64,000 bases of DNA from CAZJHX01 sp964545715 (GTDB taxonomy: Bacteria > Myxococcota_A > UBA9042 > GCA-2863065): NCBI GenBank assembly GCA_964545715.1, contig CAZJHX010000005.1, positions 62,001-126,000 of the forward strand, in the 5' to 3' direction. Under the pieces are notes generated by a model, which had not been told where the DNA came from, searched no databases, and saw only the letters and a list, made by a program, of their open reading frames with translations. The position numbers and the translations under genes are program-made. Shown here one piece after another: positions 51,747-61,061 of this stretch (position 1 is the first letter of the stretch; every line of letters starts with the position of its first letter).

Positions 51747-52760
51747 TCATCGCACCTGCAGTTGCACGCGTACGCGCCACCCGTCGGGGTCCAGGGCGCC
51801 CGCGCCCGGCACAGGGCGGTGCAGTAGGCCGACGTCGATGGTGGCGCGCAGGTGCCGGCCGAAAAAGTAGCCGTTCAGGGCCGCGGTCGCCTCGTACCAG
51901 GTGTCGGTGTCGCTGGGGAAGAGGCCGGCCCACCGTCCTGCGATCTCCAGCTGGTCGATGAATCGGTAGGCGGCGTGCGCGTACAGGCCCATAGCGTCCT
52001 CAGCGTCGGTGCCGTCAGCGCCGGAGACCTGCACGCTGAGCGTCGCGCCGCGCAGCTTGGCGATGGCGTCGGCCTCCCATCTCAGGCCCTCGCTGGGCCC
52101 CGTATCGTCCAAGAAGTACATCGCCGCCGCGGCGCCACCGACCCGCAGCGGGCCCCGGGCGGCGTCCGTCTCCGAGAACCCGCGCAGACCGGGCATGGCG
52201 CATTCGATACGGCCCGCCAGCATTGGATGAAACTGCGGGAAGCCCTCTTCGCGGGTGTCCAGATAGCGGTCCAGGTCGAAGTCGCTGAACACGCCAAACG
52301 CCCACTTCAGCCCGCTGCCGCGCCTGAAGCGGTTGTGCAGCATGAGGCCGATGTCACGCCCCGAGCCGAACACGCTCTTGAGCAGCGTTCGGTCCGCCGC
52401 GCCCTGATTTGCGGCGGTCGTCAGGCGTTGCCGGCTGAAGGGCCGCTTGAAGTGCCCGACGCGCACCTGAAGGTGCTTCTTGATGGCCCGCACGTCGGTG
52501 TAGGCGTTTTTCAGCTCCACCGCGAAGTCGCCGAAGTCGACGCTGAAGTTGTAGCGCAGCGCTTTGCCGAAGCGGCCCTTGAGCTTGAGCCGCGCGCGAG
52601 GAATCGTCAGTTGGGTGTCGGGTGCGTCCTGTTCGTCCCACAGAAGACGCGTCTGCAGCAGCGCCTGCACGCGCACGCTGTCGGTGTCATCGGCCGGAGG
52701 CTTCTCCGCCATGGCCGGCAGCGCGGCCAGCAGCACGAGCAGCGGCGCGACCCCCCTCAA
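51747..52760 (-). CDS. Porin (phosphate-selective OprO/OprP-like)
   Basis: The 337-aa product starts at TTG 52760, overlapping the upstream stop (TTGA), with signal peptide VAPLLVLLAALPAMA. It contains the OprP-type strands: TQLTIPRARLKLKGRFGKAL, YNFSVDFGDFAVELKNAYTD, and VRVGHFKRPFSRQRLTT. It ends VRVQLQVR. OprP-type porins favour phosphate or polyphosphate. Placement after a polyphosphate polymerase operon suits phosphate uptake or export. Confidence 0.8.
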   Translation of the reverse strand: MRGVAPLLVLLAALPAMAEKPPADDTDSVRVQALLQTRLLWDEQDAPDTQLTIPRARLKLKGRFGKALRYNFSVDFGDFAVELKNAYTDVRAIKKHLQVRVGHFKRPFSRQRLTTAANQGAADRTLLKSVFGSGRDIGLMLHNRFRRGSGLKWAFGVFSDFDLDRYLDTREEGFPQFHPMLAGRIECAMPGLRGFSETDAARGPLRVGGAAAAMYFLDDTGPSEGLRWEADAIAKLRGATLSVQVSGADGTDAEDAMGLYAHAAYRFIDQLEIAGRWAGLFPSDTDTWYEATAALNGYFFGRHLRATIDVGLLHRPVPGAGALDPDGWRVRVQLQVR

Positions 52761-54403
52761 TGCCGCAGCTTCTTTTCGACGAGCAACAGCCCGCCGAGCA
52801 GCGCCAGAATACCGCCGAAGACCAGCCAGCTGGACGTGTCCAGGTCGGCGCCGTTCCCGGTTAGCTCGGCGGCGGCCTCGATCAAGGGCTTGGGGTCCTC
52901 GCGGGAGTAGTCCGCCAGCGGGGGCAGCGCTTTGAGCAGCGCCTTTGGCCCGATGACGATGCCCGCCGGACCCGGCATCGGCGTGTACGTGGCCAGGTCG
53001 ATGGGCACGTCCGTACGCGTGTGCTGCAGCGTGACCCGGTCTGACTGCAGCGCCTTCTGAGAGCCGTTCTGCCACAGCAGGCACCGGGTCAGGGTGGCGC
53101 TGCCCGCAACTGTTCCCCGCCGTGCCGCCGCCTGCACTCCGGCGCGCCGCGAGAACGCGATGACGGTCGCGCTGGCGTTGATCTGGGAGCCCTCAAAGGT
53201 CGAGATGCCTCGGCCGCTCTCGATCAGAAAGGACTCGGACAGGTCCAGCGTCGAGCTCTGACCCACGCTGATGCCCTTGCCGCCCGCGCGCTGCACCATC
53301 GTATAGCTGACCGAGAACATGCTCTCTTCGCCGGCGTCCACAGCGTCGTCACCGATGTCCCGCAGCTCGCAGTTCTCGATGCGGCCGGTGCTGCGCTCCA
53401 GATCGATGCCGTCGGAGGCCGCGTTGAACACGCCCGTGTTGGTGATGGTCACCATGGCGCGCTCGACGTGCACGGCGTCCTCACCGCGGGAGTCGTCAAA
53501 GCGGCAGTTGTCGATGACGGCCTCGGTGTCGATGAGCGTGAGCGAGCCATTCAGGTCCTCAGCGCCCGCAAACCATTGTGAGCCGCGGACGAAGTGCGTC
53601 CCCTGCAGCTTGGAGCCGGCGGACCCCTGCCCGAGCAATGCGACCACGCCCCACGGCCCCTCGCCGGCGGGCCGGATGGTGACGGGCGACTCGTTGGTGC
53701 CGTGCGCGATCAGGCGGCCGAACGCGAAGATGTTTCGGCTGGGCGCCAGATAGAGGGTGGTGCCTGCGCGCAGGTGCAGGGTGGCCCCGCGCGGCACGAT
53801 GAGGTCGCGATCCAGCGTCCAGGCGCCCCGAGGGATCTCGTACTCCTTGGACTCGGCCAGCGGGATAAGGTTGGGGATGGCCTTGGCCCAGTCGGCGGCC
53901 TCGCGATCCGCCTCGAGGTGCGGGTCGGTGCCCTTGGGACGCTTGAGCGACCGGACGGCCGCGACGACGGCCTCGCCGGTCTCGCGCCGGACCAGCTCCA
54001 GATCCAGCGTTCGCGAAAGCTTGCGGCGGGCCGAAAGGCGCATCCAGGTGGTGTCCACCGGCGCCGCGACCAGCAGCCGGCTGGTCGGCAGGCCGATCCG
54101 GTCGCCTTTCCATTCATAACGCGCGGGGCCATCGCGGTCGGCGGCGACCATCCGCATGCGCACGATGACGTCTCGGCTGCTGTCGTCTGTGACCAGGACC
54201 AGCTCGGACGGGTCGCCTGGCTTGTCCGGCGCCGGTAGGGCGATGCGCTTGATCGCCACAGGGATCACTCCCGAGTCATCACCGATGGACAGCGCGATGA
54301 TCGGCGCCAGCGTGTCCGTTACGGCGGGCGGGGTCGCGATGCCCTGCACTTCGACCGGGACCGCCGTGGGCACGAGCAGCGCCAGGACGACGAGGGAGGT
54401 CAA
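52757..54403 (-). CDS. Exported beta-helix protein with C-terminal membrane anchor
   Basis: The 548-aa product has a signal peptide (SLVVLALLVPTAVP) and a right-handed parallel beta-helix from about residue 200 to 450 (VIDNCRFDDSRGEDAVHVER, IENCELRDIGDDAVDAG). A final hydrophobic segment (LVFGGILALLGGLLLV) and KKLRH act as a membrane anchor. It overlaps genes on both sides by four bases. It may bind or process a polymer. Confidence 0.75.
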   Translation of the reverse strand: MTSLVVLALLVPTAVPVEVQGIATPPAVTDTLAPIIALSIGDDSGVIPVAIKRIALPAPDKPGDPSELVLVTDDSSRDVIVRMRMVAADRDGPARYEWKGDRIGLPTSRLLVAAPVDTTWMRLSARRKLSRTLDLELVRRETGEAVVAAVRSLKRPKGTDPHLEADREAADWAKAIPNLIPLAESKEYEIPRGAWTLDRDLIVPRGATLHLRAGTTLYLAPSRNIFAFGRLIAHGTNESPVTIRPAGEGPWGVVALLGQGSAGSKLQGTHFVRGSQWFAGAEDLNGSLTLIDTEAVIDNCRFDDSRGEDAVHVERAMVTITNTGVFNAASDGIDLERSTGRIENCELRDIGDDAVDAGEESMFSVSYTMVQRAGGKGISVGQSSTLDLSESFLIESGRGISTFEGSQINASATVIAFSRRAGVQAAARRGTVAGSATLTRCLLWQNGSQKALQSDRVTLQHTRTDVPIDLATYTPMPGPAGIVIGPKALLKALPPLADYSREDPKPLIEAAAELTGNGADLDTSSWLVFGGILALLGGLLLVEKKLRH

Positions 54404-55104
54404 AGCTCGATCTCCTCCCGCGTCGCGGTGAGGTGCACGTCCTGGACGCCGTCGATGCTCTGCAGCTGAACGATGGCGGGCTGCGGCTCTCCGCTCAGAC
54501 TGACCAGGTAGGTCGCTTCGATACCCCTGTCCCCGTCAAAGCCCTGCAGCGTCAGGACCACAGCGCGCTTGGCGAGGCTGGCCAGCAGCTGTGGTACCGA
54601 GGCGGCCGCGGTCTCTCCCGTGTAGACGATGCGCAGCAGATAGTCGTCGCGCACGCGCGAGCCGAAGCGCAGCCACACCAGGACGATGATGACCCCCGAG
54701 ATGATGACCGTGCCCGCCAGCGCGACGAGAAACCGCCCCGTGCCGGCGGCCATACCGATGGCCAGCACCAGAAACACGTAGGCGATGTCCTTGGGGTCTT
54801 TGACAGCCGTTCTGAAGCGCACCAGTGAGAGGGCGCCGAAGACGCCGAATGCGCGTGCCAGCGAGTCGCCGATGACCATCATGACCAGTGTGCCGACCGC
54901 AGCCAGCATCACAAGTGTGAGGGCAAAGGACGCCGAATACTGCATGCCGCGGTGGGTGCCGCGATAGACCATGGCGACCACAATGGCCAGGACCACCGCG
55001 ACGAGCACGCTGGTGCTGGCGCGTAGGGCGAGCTGAACCGGATCGCCGACGTCGGCGCCGGCCAGGTCGCTGGTAAACGGGTTGGAGATGAGGAGGGTGA
55101 TCAC
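54400..55104 (-). CDS. DUF4956 integral membrane protein
   Basis: The 234-aa protein has about four transmembrane helices (VLVAVVLAIVVAMVYRG, FALTLVMLAAVGTLVMMVIG) and the DUF4956 signature GALSLVRFRTAVKDPKDIAY. A cytoplasmic tail of about 90 residues follows. DUF4956 genes are repeatedly next to VTC-type polyphosphate polymerases, suggesting a transport or coupling part. Overlaps the beta-helix gene by ATGA. Confidence 0.9.
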   Translation of the reverse strand: MITLLISNPFTSDLAGADVGDPVQLALRASTSVLVAVVLAIVVAMVYRGTHRGMQYSASFALTLVMLAAVGTLVMMVIGDSLARAFGVFGALSLVRFRTAVKDPKDIAYVFLVLAIGMAAGTGRFLVALAGTVIISGVIIVLVWLRFGSRVRDDYLLRIVYTGETAAASVPQLLASLAKRAVVLTLQGFDGDRGIEATYLVSLSGEPQPAIVQLQSIDGVQDVHLTATREEIEL

Positions 55105-55116
55105 TGAGCACTCCTA

Positions 55117-55920
55117 TCAGGTGCGGCGTCTTGGCGCGTGGTAGAGAAATGCGGTCGCGGGCCAGGTCAGCCCTTCGTCGATCAGCGCGTGGCCGCGACG
55201 GGACTCGAAGAGAGGCGCGACCGTGTCCATGACATGGGTGTATTTCGAGACGGCCTGTGGCTGCAGATCCATGCCGTGGATGATGTGCTGCATCCAGTTG
55301 GGCATGCATTGCGTGAACTTGATCTCCATCACAAAGCCGCCGACTGCGGGTCGCAGGCCGAAGCCGTTGCGATGCGGGTGCAGCACGTCCGTGTTGCGCC
55401 CGGAGATCTGAGAGTCGAACGTGATCCGCAGCCGCCGCGGCCCGGGCTCGGTGTAGGCGCGGCGCCGGTAGCTGACCAGCACGGTTGGGCGCAGCCCCGG
55501 GTAGCACAGCGTCCGCCAGATGTTGCGGTGGCTGGCGGAGTCGTCGGGGCGCCAGTTGAAGCGCAGCCATCGCAGCAGGCCCTCGCCGTCGAGCTCGGTC
55601 GGGGCCTCGGCCGGCAGCACCAGGCGACTCTTGTAGCCCAGCCCGCCGCGCTTGTGTTTCAACTCCAGAAACACGACGTCGCCGGGGTTGTTGTCCGTCC
55701 CATAACGGCGCAAGCGCACCTTGATGCGGCCCCAGACGCCGGCCAGCTTGCTGTCGTAGCACTCCAGGGTCGGCGTATCGAAGTACAGCGACCGGATCAG
55801 GTAGTTTTCGGCGCCCGGCGGGGTGTGTTTGTCCAGCGTCATGTGCGGGTCGACGGCCGCCATAACACGCTGGGCCTTCTCTTCCGTCAGCCGGTACTTG
55901 AACTCGTAACGCAGGATCAT
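55117..55920 (-). CDS. VTC-domain polyphosphate polymerase
   Basis: The 267-aa protein is the VTC tunnel domain that makes polyphosphate from nucleotide triphosphate in yeast Vtc4. Conserved basic and acidic residues are visible: RYEFKYRL, SLYFDTPTLECY, KVRLRRYG, FLELKHKRGG, YRRRAY, RITFDSQI, VMEIKF and SKYTHVM. No SPX domain. First gene of the operon, 12 bp before DUF4956. Confidence 0.92.
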   Translation of the reverse strand: MILRYEFKYRLTEEKAQRVMAAVDPHMTLDKHTPPGAENYLIRSLYFDTPTLECYDSKLAGVWGRIKVRLRRYGTDNNPGDVVFLELKHKRGGLGYKSRLVLPAEAPTELDGEGLLRWLRFNWRPDDSASHRNIWRTLCYPGLRPTVLVSYRRRAYTEPGPRRLRITFDSQISGRNTDVLHPHRNGFGLRPAVGGFVMEIKFTQCMPNWMQHIIHGMDLQPQAVSKYTHVMDTVAPLFESRRGHALIDEGLTWPATAFLYHAPRRRT

Positions 55921-55987
55921 TCGACGCCATCGTATGCGCTACATCCCTTTGCATCCAGATCGTGACACGTGGTAAGCGGTTGACCCC

Positions 55988-56920
55988 ATGCGGCTATCAG
56001 TACTGTTAATTGCGGCCATCACGCTCATGGCCTCTGTCGCGTCGGCGGAAGTGAAGACGAAAGTCTTTCTGAACGGCGTGCCCACCCCGGTCTATTTCAA
56101 CGACGGCGACAGCTTTCGGGTGCTCGGCGGCAAGCTGAAGGGCAGCAAGGCGCGCCTGGCCGGCTTCAACACCCTGGAGAGCTACGGTCCGGCCCACCTG
56201 TGGGGCACCTGGACGATGGATGAGCTGTCCCGCTATGCCACGCTGGGGACGCTGAACGCGCGTCGCGGCACCTGGCGGTGCACGTCGAACATGGAGAAGG
56301 ACGGCTACGGGCGCATCCTGTGGGACTGCCCGCAGCTGCAAGTGGACCAGGTGCGCAAGGGCCTGGCGCATGCGATGACCGTGACCAAGGACCCTGCGGC
56401 TCCGGAGCTGGTCAAGGCGCAGGCTGAAGCGATCAAGGAGCGTCGCGGCATCTGGGCGCACGGTGTGCCTCCGTTTGTGATGACGTCGCTGCACTCCAGC
56501 ACCGAGGGCAGCAGCAAGGGTCCGTACAACCGGCTGATCTCTTCGGCTGACGGCCACTCGGAGTCCTGGCAGCACACCGACGCCTACCGGGAGTGCCAGA
56601 AGGTCTGCCAGCCTGCTGATGACGCTGATGACTCCAAGGTGGCCGCGTTTATCGTGGACCTGCGCGAGGCCGCGGACATGAAGGACGCCCTGAGCGGCTA
56701 CACCGACGACGCGCTGACAGCGCTGGTCAAAGCCTTTGTCACCGACGGCTCGATCAGGGCCGGTCTGCAGGACGAGTCGCGGCGCGGCATCATCGAGCTC
56801 CACGTCTCGCGCGCAGCGGCGGCCGGCCGGCTGACCACGAGCGGGCGGCCGGTGTCGTGCATGGTCTACGTCAACTACAAGCGCCGTTACGGCCCGACCC
56901 GCGCGAGCTGTCTGCAGTGA
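55988..56920 (+). CDS. Secreted staphylococcal-nuclease-fold protein
   Basis: The 310-aa product has a signal peptide (VLLIAAITLMASVASA) and an SNase-like OB domain: YFNDGDSFRVL, ARLAGFNTLESYG with the Arg and Glu of the active site, and KDGYGRILWDC for the second Arg. A helical C-terminal domain of about 130 residues is unassigned. It is coupled by GTGA overlap to the MopE-repeat gene. Confidence 0.8.
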   Translation: MRLSVLLIAAITLMASVASAEVKTKVFLNGVPTPVYFNDGDSFRVLGGKLKGSKARLAGFNTLESYGPAHLWGTWTMDELSRYATLGTLNARRGTWRCTSNMEKDGYGRILWDCPQLQVDQVRKGLAHAMTVTKDPAAPELVKAQAEAIKERRGIWAHGVPPFVMTSLHSSTEGSSKGPYNRLISSADGHSESWQHTDAYRECQKVCQPADDADDSKVAAFIVDLREAADMKDALSGYTDDALTALVKAFVTDGSIRAGLQDESRRGIIELHVSRAAAAGRLTTSGRPVSCMVYVNYKRRYGPTRASCLQ

Positions 56921-58710
56921 GCCGCCCTCAGTTGAAGCGGCTGCCCAAGGCGGTCGCGTTGCTTCTGGCCGTGTATGCGCTGCCGTTGGGCATTCGCGCG
57001 TGCAACTACGTCAGCCCGACGCAGCCTGTGCTGGGCTACGAAAACAACGACCAGTACTGCGAAGACGGGCTGGACAACGACCACGACGGGCTGGTGGACT
57101 GCGAGGATCCGCACTGCATCCAGTTTTCGGTCCATTGCGGCGAGCACGTGCCGCTGGCGCCGTACACGGAGCCCGAGGGCTGGCCGCTGAAGCCGCCGTA
57201 CTCACTGATGACGTGCCATGACTTCATCGACAACGATCAGGACGGGCAGTTCGACTGCGGCGACTCCGGGTGTCAGCTGATCGCCGAGAACTGCTGCAGC
57301 CGGGAGAACGACAACGTCACCTGCAGTGACGGCATCGACAACGATGAGTCCGGGCGTACCGACTGCGAGCAGCGCAGCTGTTACAACAGCGGGTTTGTGG
57401 CCGTGTGCGAGGACGATGAGACCGGCTCGTTCGACTGCACCGACGGCCACGATAACGACCAGAACGGGCTGATCGACTGCGACGATCCGCAGTGTGCGTC
57501 GCTGTCCACGTGCGAGCCCAAGGCGGCCTGTCCCACCCCGGTCGACTGCTCGGTGGCGGCTTGCGTCGAGGCGGGCTTGTGCTCAGAAAGCGACTGTGCG
57601 GACACGCTGGACAACGACGGCGACACGTTGGCCGACTGCGAGGATCCGGACTGCGCCGAGGGCTGCAACAACCCGCTGGGGCCGCAGGGCCAGGAGGTCA
57701 CGTACGAGGCCTGCCGCGACGGGATCGACAACGACGAGAACGGCTTCACTGACTGCAAGGACTTCAGCTGCCAGGGCTCCGACGATCCCAAGGCCATCGC
57801 CTGGTGCGACCACTTCCTGGAGGCCTCGGTGGCCAAGTGCGGCGACGGCATCGACAACGACGGCAACGGCTTCACCGACTGCAACGACTTCTCGTGCTCC
57901 AAGTCCCAGAAGCCCGAGGTCATCGCGCACTGTGAGTCGGTGCTGGAGCTGGATGTGCCGTCGTGCACCGACGGCGTGGACAACGACGGCAACGGCTTTA
58001 CCGACTGCGACGACTTCTCGTGCTCGCAGTCCGAGGATCAGGCGGTTCTGGATGCCTGCGCGGACTTCAAGGAGCTGGGGCTGGAGAAGTGCAGCGACGG
58101 CGTGGATAACGACGGCAACGGCTACTCCGACTGCGGCGACAACTCCTGCTCGGGTTCGCTGGAGCCCGACGTCATGGAGCACTGCGACAAGACGACCGAG
58201 CGCAGCATGGAGAAGTGCACGGACGGCATCGACAACGACGGCAACGGCTACGGCGACTGTCGCGACTTCTCGTGCCGCAACTCCACCGACGAGGAGGTGG
58301 CCTCGTTCTGCACCGAGGGCTACGTGATCAAGGACGGGGTCATCGATATCGAGGCGTCGATCGCGGAGTGCACCGACGGCATCGACAACAACAACGACGC
58401 GTACACCGACTGTGCTGACCGCGGGTGTCTGCGTGACGCACACGATATCGCTGTAGGGCGAGCCTGCCAGGAGAGCCTGGTCGAAGAGAAGTCAGAGCTG
58501 GACGCGCGCTGCTGCGACGGACTGGACAACGACAACGACGGATTTACGGACTGCGAAGATTTCGACTGCAGCTACCACCCCGACATCAGCGTCTGCGTCA
58601 TCACGGTGGAAGCCGCGTGCGCGACGGGCGGCGAGGGGCTGCAGAAGGTCTGCGACAACAAGGGCATCGCCTGTAATCGCCGAGAAGATAGGAAGAAGAT
58701 TTGCGAGTAG
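56917..58710 (+). CDS. MopE-type 12-repeat metal-binding surface protein
   Basis: The 597-aa product starts at GTG 56917 with a hydrophobic signal (VALLLAVYALPLGIRAC). It holds 12 copies of the motif D-x-x-D-N-D/N-x-x-G/A-x-x-D-C-x-D-x-x-C, such as DGIDNDGNGFTDC. In Methylococcus MopE related motifs occur in a secreted copper-binding protein; Asp/Asn spacing also fits Ca2+ (EF-like). Cysteines probably pair. The next gene starts inside its end. Confidence 0.8.
   Translation: MSRPQLKRLPKAVALLLAVYALPLGIRACNYVSPTQPVLGYENNDQYCEDGLDNDHDGLVDCEDPHCIQFSVHCGEHVPLAPYTEPEGWPLKPPYSLMTCHDFIDNDQDGQFDCGDSGCQLIAENCCSRENDNVTCSDGIDNDESGRTDCEQRSCYNSGFVAVCEDDETGSFDCTDGHDNDQNGLIDCDDPQCASLSTCEPKAACPTPVDCSVAACVEAGLCSESDCADTLDNDGDTLADCEDPDCAEGCNNPLGPQGQEVTYEACRDGIDNDENGFTDCKDFSCQGSDDPKAIAWCDHFLEASVAKCGDGIDNDGNGFTDCNDFSCSKSQKPEVIAHCESVLELDVPSCTDGVDNDGNGFTDCDDFSCSQSEDQAVLDACADFKELGLEKCSDGVDNDGNGYSDCGDNSCSGSLEPDVMEHCDKTTERSMEKCTDGIDNDGNGYGDCRDFSCRNSTDEEVASFCTEGYVIKDGVIDIEASIAECTDGIDNNNDAYTDCADRGCLRDAHDIAVGRACQESLVEEKSELDARCCDGLDNDNDGFTDCEDFDCSYHPDISVCVITVEAACATGGEGLQKVCDNKGIACNRREDRKKICE
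57061..58569 (+). repeat. Tandem DNA repeats encoding 12 MopE motifs
   Basis: Repeated GACAACGACGGCAACGGC-type units (best conserved 57840-58260) at spacings of about 95-125 bp. They encode protein motifs and show third-position drift, so they are coding repeats open to recombination. Confidence 0.75.
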
Positions 58711-60293
58711 GAATTACCAGCGTAGGAATTGCGAAGGGCCTGGTTGTGGCGGCGGTGCTGCTGCTGACGCCTGCGGTGTGCGGCGCTCAAGTAAAGACCG
58801 AGACCAACTGCTCGGACCGCAAGGACAACGACGGCGACGGGCTGGCGGACTGCGGTGACGCGGACTGCGCCGGCAAGCCGGAGTGCAAGCCGGACGGCAG
58901 CGCTGAGAACACCGAGGCCAAGTGCAGTGACTGGATCGACAACGACGAAGACGGCTACGTCGACTGCGACGACCACGACTGCGAGCGGGCCAAAGTGGCG
59001 CATTGCGCCGGGTCGTGGAAGGGCAGCCCCAACCGCAACGTGCGCTCCGGTCCGTGGGACAAGGCCGGCAACAAGCCGTCCGAGGAGGAGCTGCCGCAGC
59101 TGGGCGAGGGCCAGTCGGTCGAGGATCTGATCGGCAAGGGCGACGACAAGGACGGCGAGCGCAACGACATCCTGTGCAGCGACGGCGTGGACAACGACGG
59201 CGACGGGCGCATCGACTGCGCGGACTTCGGGTGTCGCTTCGATCCCGGCGTGCGCGTGTGTGAGGGCTCGCCCGGCATGCGCTTCAGCATCGTCGCTGCG
59301 GTCGGCGCCGGCTACACCTTCGTGCGCGACACCACGGCCGATCCGATCGAGAACGAGCCGTTTGTGGAGTTCAGCAAGCTGCAGCTGCGCAGCTTCGGGC
59401 CCATCCCGTACGTGCAGGACTCTTTCTACCTGCTCAGCATGCGCGCGGAGAAGACGCCTCGCCTGACCTTTGCCATGTTCCAGGTTCCGCTGACGCGCGG
59501 GCACTTTCTGAACATCAACAGCGGCTCCGGTGGTCTGTCCAAGGCGCTGGTGCTGTCGGCCGCCAAGCAGCTGCTGCTCAGCCCGCCGTTTTACCTGTAC
59601 TCGGCGTTTGAGCAGGGCAACAGCGCGGCGGCGGAGTTCTCGGGGCCGATCGACAAAAAGGGCTTCGCGCGCTACCGGGCGTATGTGGCCGGCGGGGCAG
59701 GGCGCTCGACGGGCAACGTGGGCGGGCGCTTTTTCGGCTTCGACTCGACCAACTTCACCTGGGGCGTGGGCGGCATCGTGCAGCTCAACATTTTGGGGCG
59801 CTACAGCGGCTGGGACAGCCAGTTCCTGTTCACCGCGTCGCCGCCCACCCTGGCGGTGAACCTGGGCGTCAAGTACGACGAGCGGTCACAGGAGCGGTAT
59901 GTCGCCATGAACAGCAGCGTGAACTTCCGCTGGGGCCGCGTTGCCGTCGCCGCTGAGAACTACACCAAGCGCGAGTTCGAGTTCGAGAGCTGGTCCACGG
60001 CGTACAACGCGCGCGTGGGCGTTCTCTTGATTCGCAAGTGGCTCATGCTGGGCGCCGACTTTGGCGAGTTCATCGCCGGTGAGCCCGAGAAGGCCCCGGT
60101 GGTCCAGGAGACCGACCTGCGCCGCCAGCTGAACGAGTTGACCTGGCGCGCCGCCCTCCACCTGTACTGGTATCGCAACGTGGGCGTGGCGTCGCTGATG
60201 TACACGGACCGCGAGGTCGAGCCGAGCAAGGCCGGCCAGGAGGGCGCCGATCGCGAGCGCAGCCTGCGCTTCTCAGTGCAGTACCGCTTCTAA
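58701..60293 (+). CDS. MopE-repeat/outer-membrane porin fusion
   Basis: The 530-aa product starts at TTG 58701 (AGGAAGAAG before it, 10-base overlap with the upstream gene) with signal sequence LVVAAVLLLTPAVCGAQ. Three MopE motifs (KDNDGDGLADC, IDNDEDGYVDC, VDNDGDGRIDC) occupy residues about 40-180. The remaining 350 residues are a beta barrel with alternating strands (FARYRAYVAGGAGRST) ending in FSVQYRF, the terminal Phe of BAM substrates. A metal-binding plug or receptor on a porin is the natural reading. Confidence 0.8.
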   Translation: MRVGITSVGIAKGLVVAAVLLLTPAVCGAQVKTETNCSDRKDNDGDGLADCGDADCAGKPECKPDGSAENTEAKCSDWIDNDEDGYVDCDDHDCERAKVAHCAGSWKGSPNRNVRSGPWDKAGNKPSEEELPQLGEGQSVEDLIGKGDDKDGERNDILCSDGVDNDGDGRIDCADFGCRFDPGVRVCEGSPGMRFSIVAAVGAGYTFVRDTTADPIENEPFVEFSKLQLRSFGPIPYVQDSFYLLSMRAEKTPRLTFAMFQVPLTRGHFLNINSGSGGLSKALVLSAAKQLLLSPPFYLYSAFEQGNSAAAEFSGPIDKKGFARYRAYVAGGAGRSTGNVGGRFFGFDSTNFTWGVGGIVQLNILGRYSGWDSQFLFTASPPTLAVNLGVKYDERSQERYVAMNSSVNFRWGRVAVAAENYTKREFEFESWSTAYNARVGVLLIRKWLMLGADFGEFIAGEPEKAPVVQETDLRRQLNELTWRAALHLYWYRNVGVASLMYTDREVEPSKAGQEGADRERSLRFSVQYRF

Positions 60294-60305
60294 GACGGCG
60301 CTGGG

Positions 60306-61058
60306 GTGGTTATTCGAGTCATGGACGCAGAGACGGTTTCTCCGGTCGTGGTTCTCGCGTTTGTTGCGCTGTTCGGCTGCAGTCCCGCGGGCGGGGGCGG
60401 CGGTGCGAGCGCCGGCAGCACGACCGGCACGACAAGTGACTGCGACGAAGACGCGGGTGTGGTGTGTGGCGAGACCGGGGACGACGGGACGGGGGATCCG
60501 ACGCCGCCGCCGCCGGGCGGACAGTGCTCGCCGAGCTGCGGTGAGAGCACCATCTCGATGACGATCAGCGGCGCCATCAATAAGACGGTCAGCTACGAGA
60601 TCAACCAGTGCGGGTTGATGTATTGCACGACCCCGCCAGAGGGCGCGGGAATCAGCTGCATCGCCGCCAGGACGGTGGCCGGGGGCACGGAGGACGTCGC
60701 GTCCTTCTTCATGACCGACTACAGCGAGGGCAAGACCTCGTACACGTTGGACAAGCTCGCCCAGTTCTCGTTTCAAGAGAAGAGCGGCAACCCGCACTGG
60801 TGCCCTGCGGTGGCGCCGGCGGATGGTGGAGACGTCCTGGCGTACGTGCTGCTGCCGACCGAGGTGTCGCCGGAGACCTGCAATCTGACTATCGAGCGGC
60901 AGGGCGCCGCGCAGGTCGGCTCCTTCAACTGCGCGACTCTGCGCAACGTCGACAAGCCCGTGAAGGAAAAGATCGCCATTGAGGGGACGTTCCGGCTGTG
61001 CCACGAGGATCTGGAGGCGCTCGTCACCACGCCGCTGTGTGCGGGGTCGGCCGAATAA
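60306..61058 (+). CDS. Lipoprotein, unknown function
   Basis: The 250-aa product has a lipobox (LAFVALFGC) and Gly/Thr/Asp linker. The mature part has six or more cysteines and a beta-rich CTIS-like region (STISMTISGAINKTVSYEIN, CNLTIERQGAAQVGSFNC). The start is GTG 60306 or ATG 60321. It converges on the peroxidase gene four bases away. Confidence 0.68.
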   Translation: MVIRVMDAETVSPVVVLAFVALFGCSPAGGGGGASAGSTTGTTSDCDEDAGVVCGETGDDGTGDPTPPPPGGQCSPSCGESTISMTISGAINKTVSYEINQCGLMYCTTPPEGAGISCIAARTVAGGTEDVASFFMTDYSEGKTSYTLDKLAQFSFQEKSGNPHWCPAVAPADGGDVLAYVLLPTEVSPETCNLTIERQGAAQVGSFNCATLRNVDKPVKEKIAIEGTFRLCHEDLEALVTTPLCAGSAE

Positions 61059-61061
61059 TCG

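Noticed and set aside
57061..58569. Regularly spaced DNA repeats resembling a CRISPR array
   Set aside because: Units lie in frame in a protein-coding gene, vary in spacing and drift at third positions; no cas genes.
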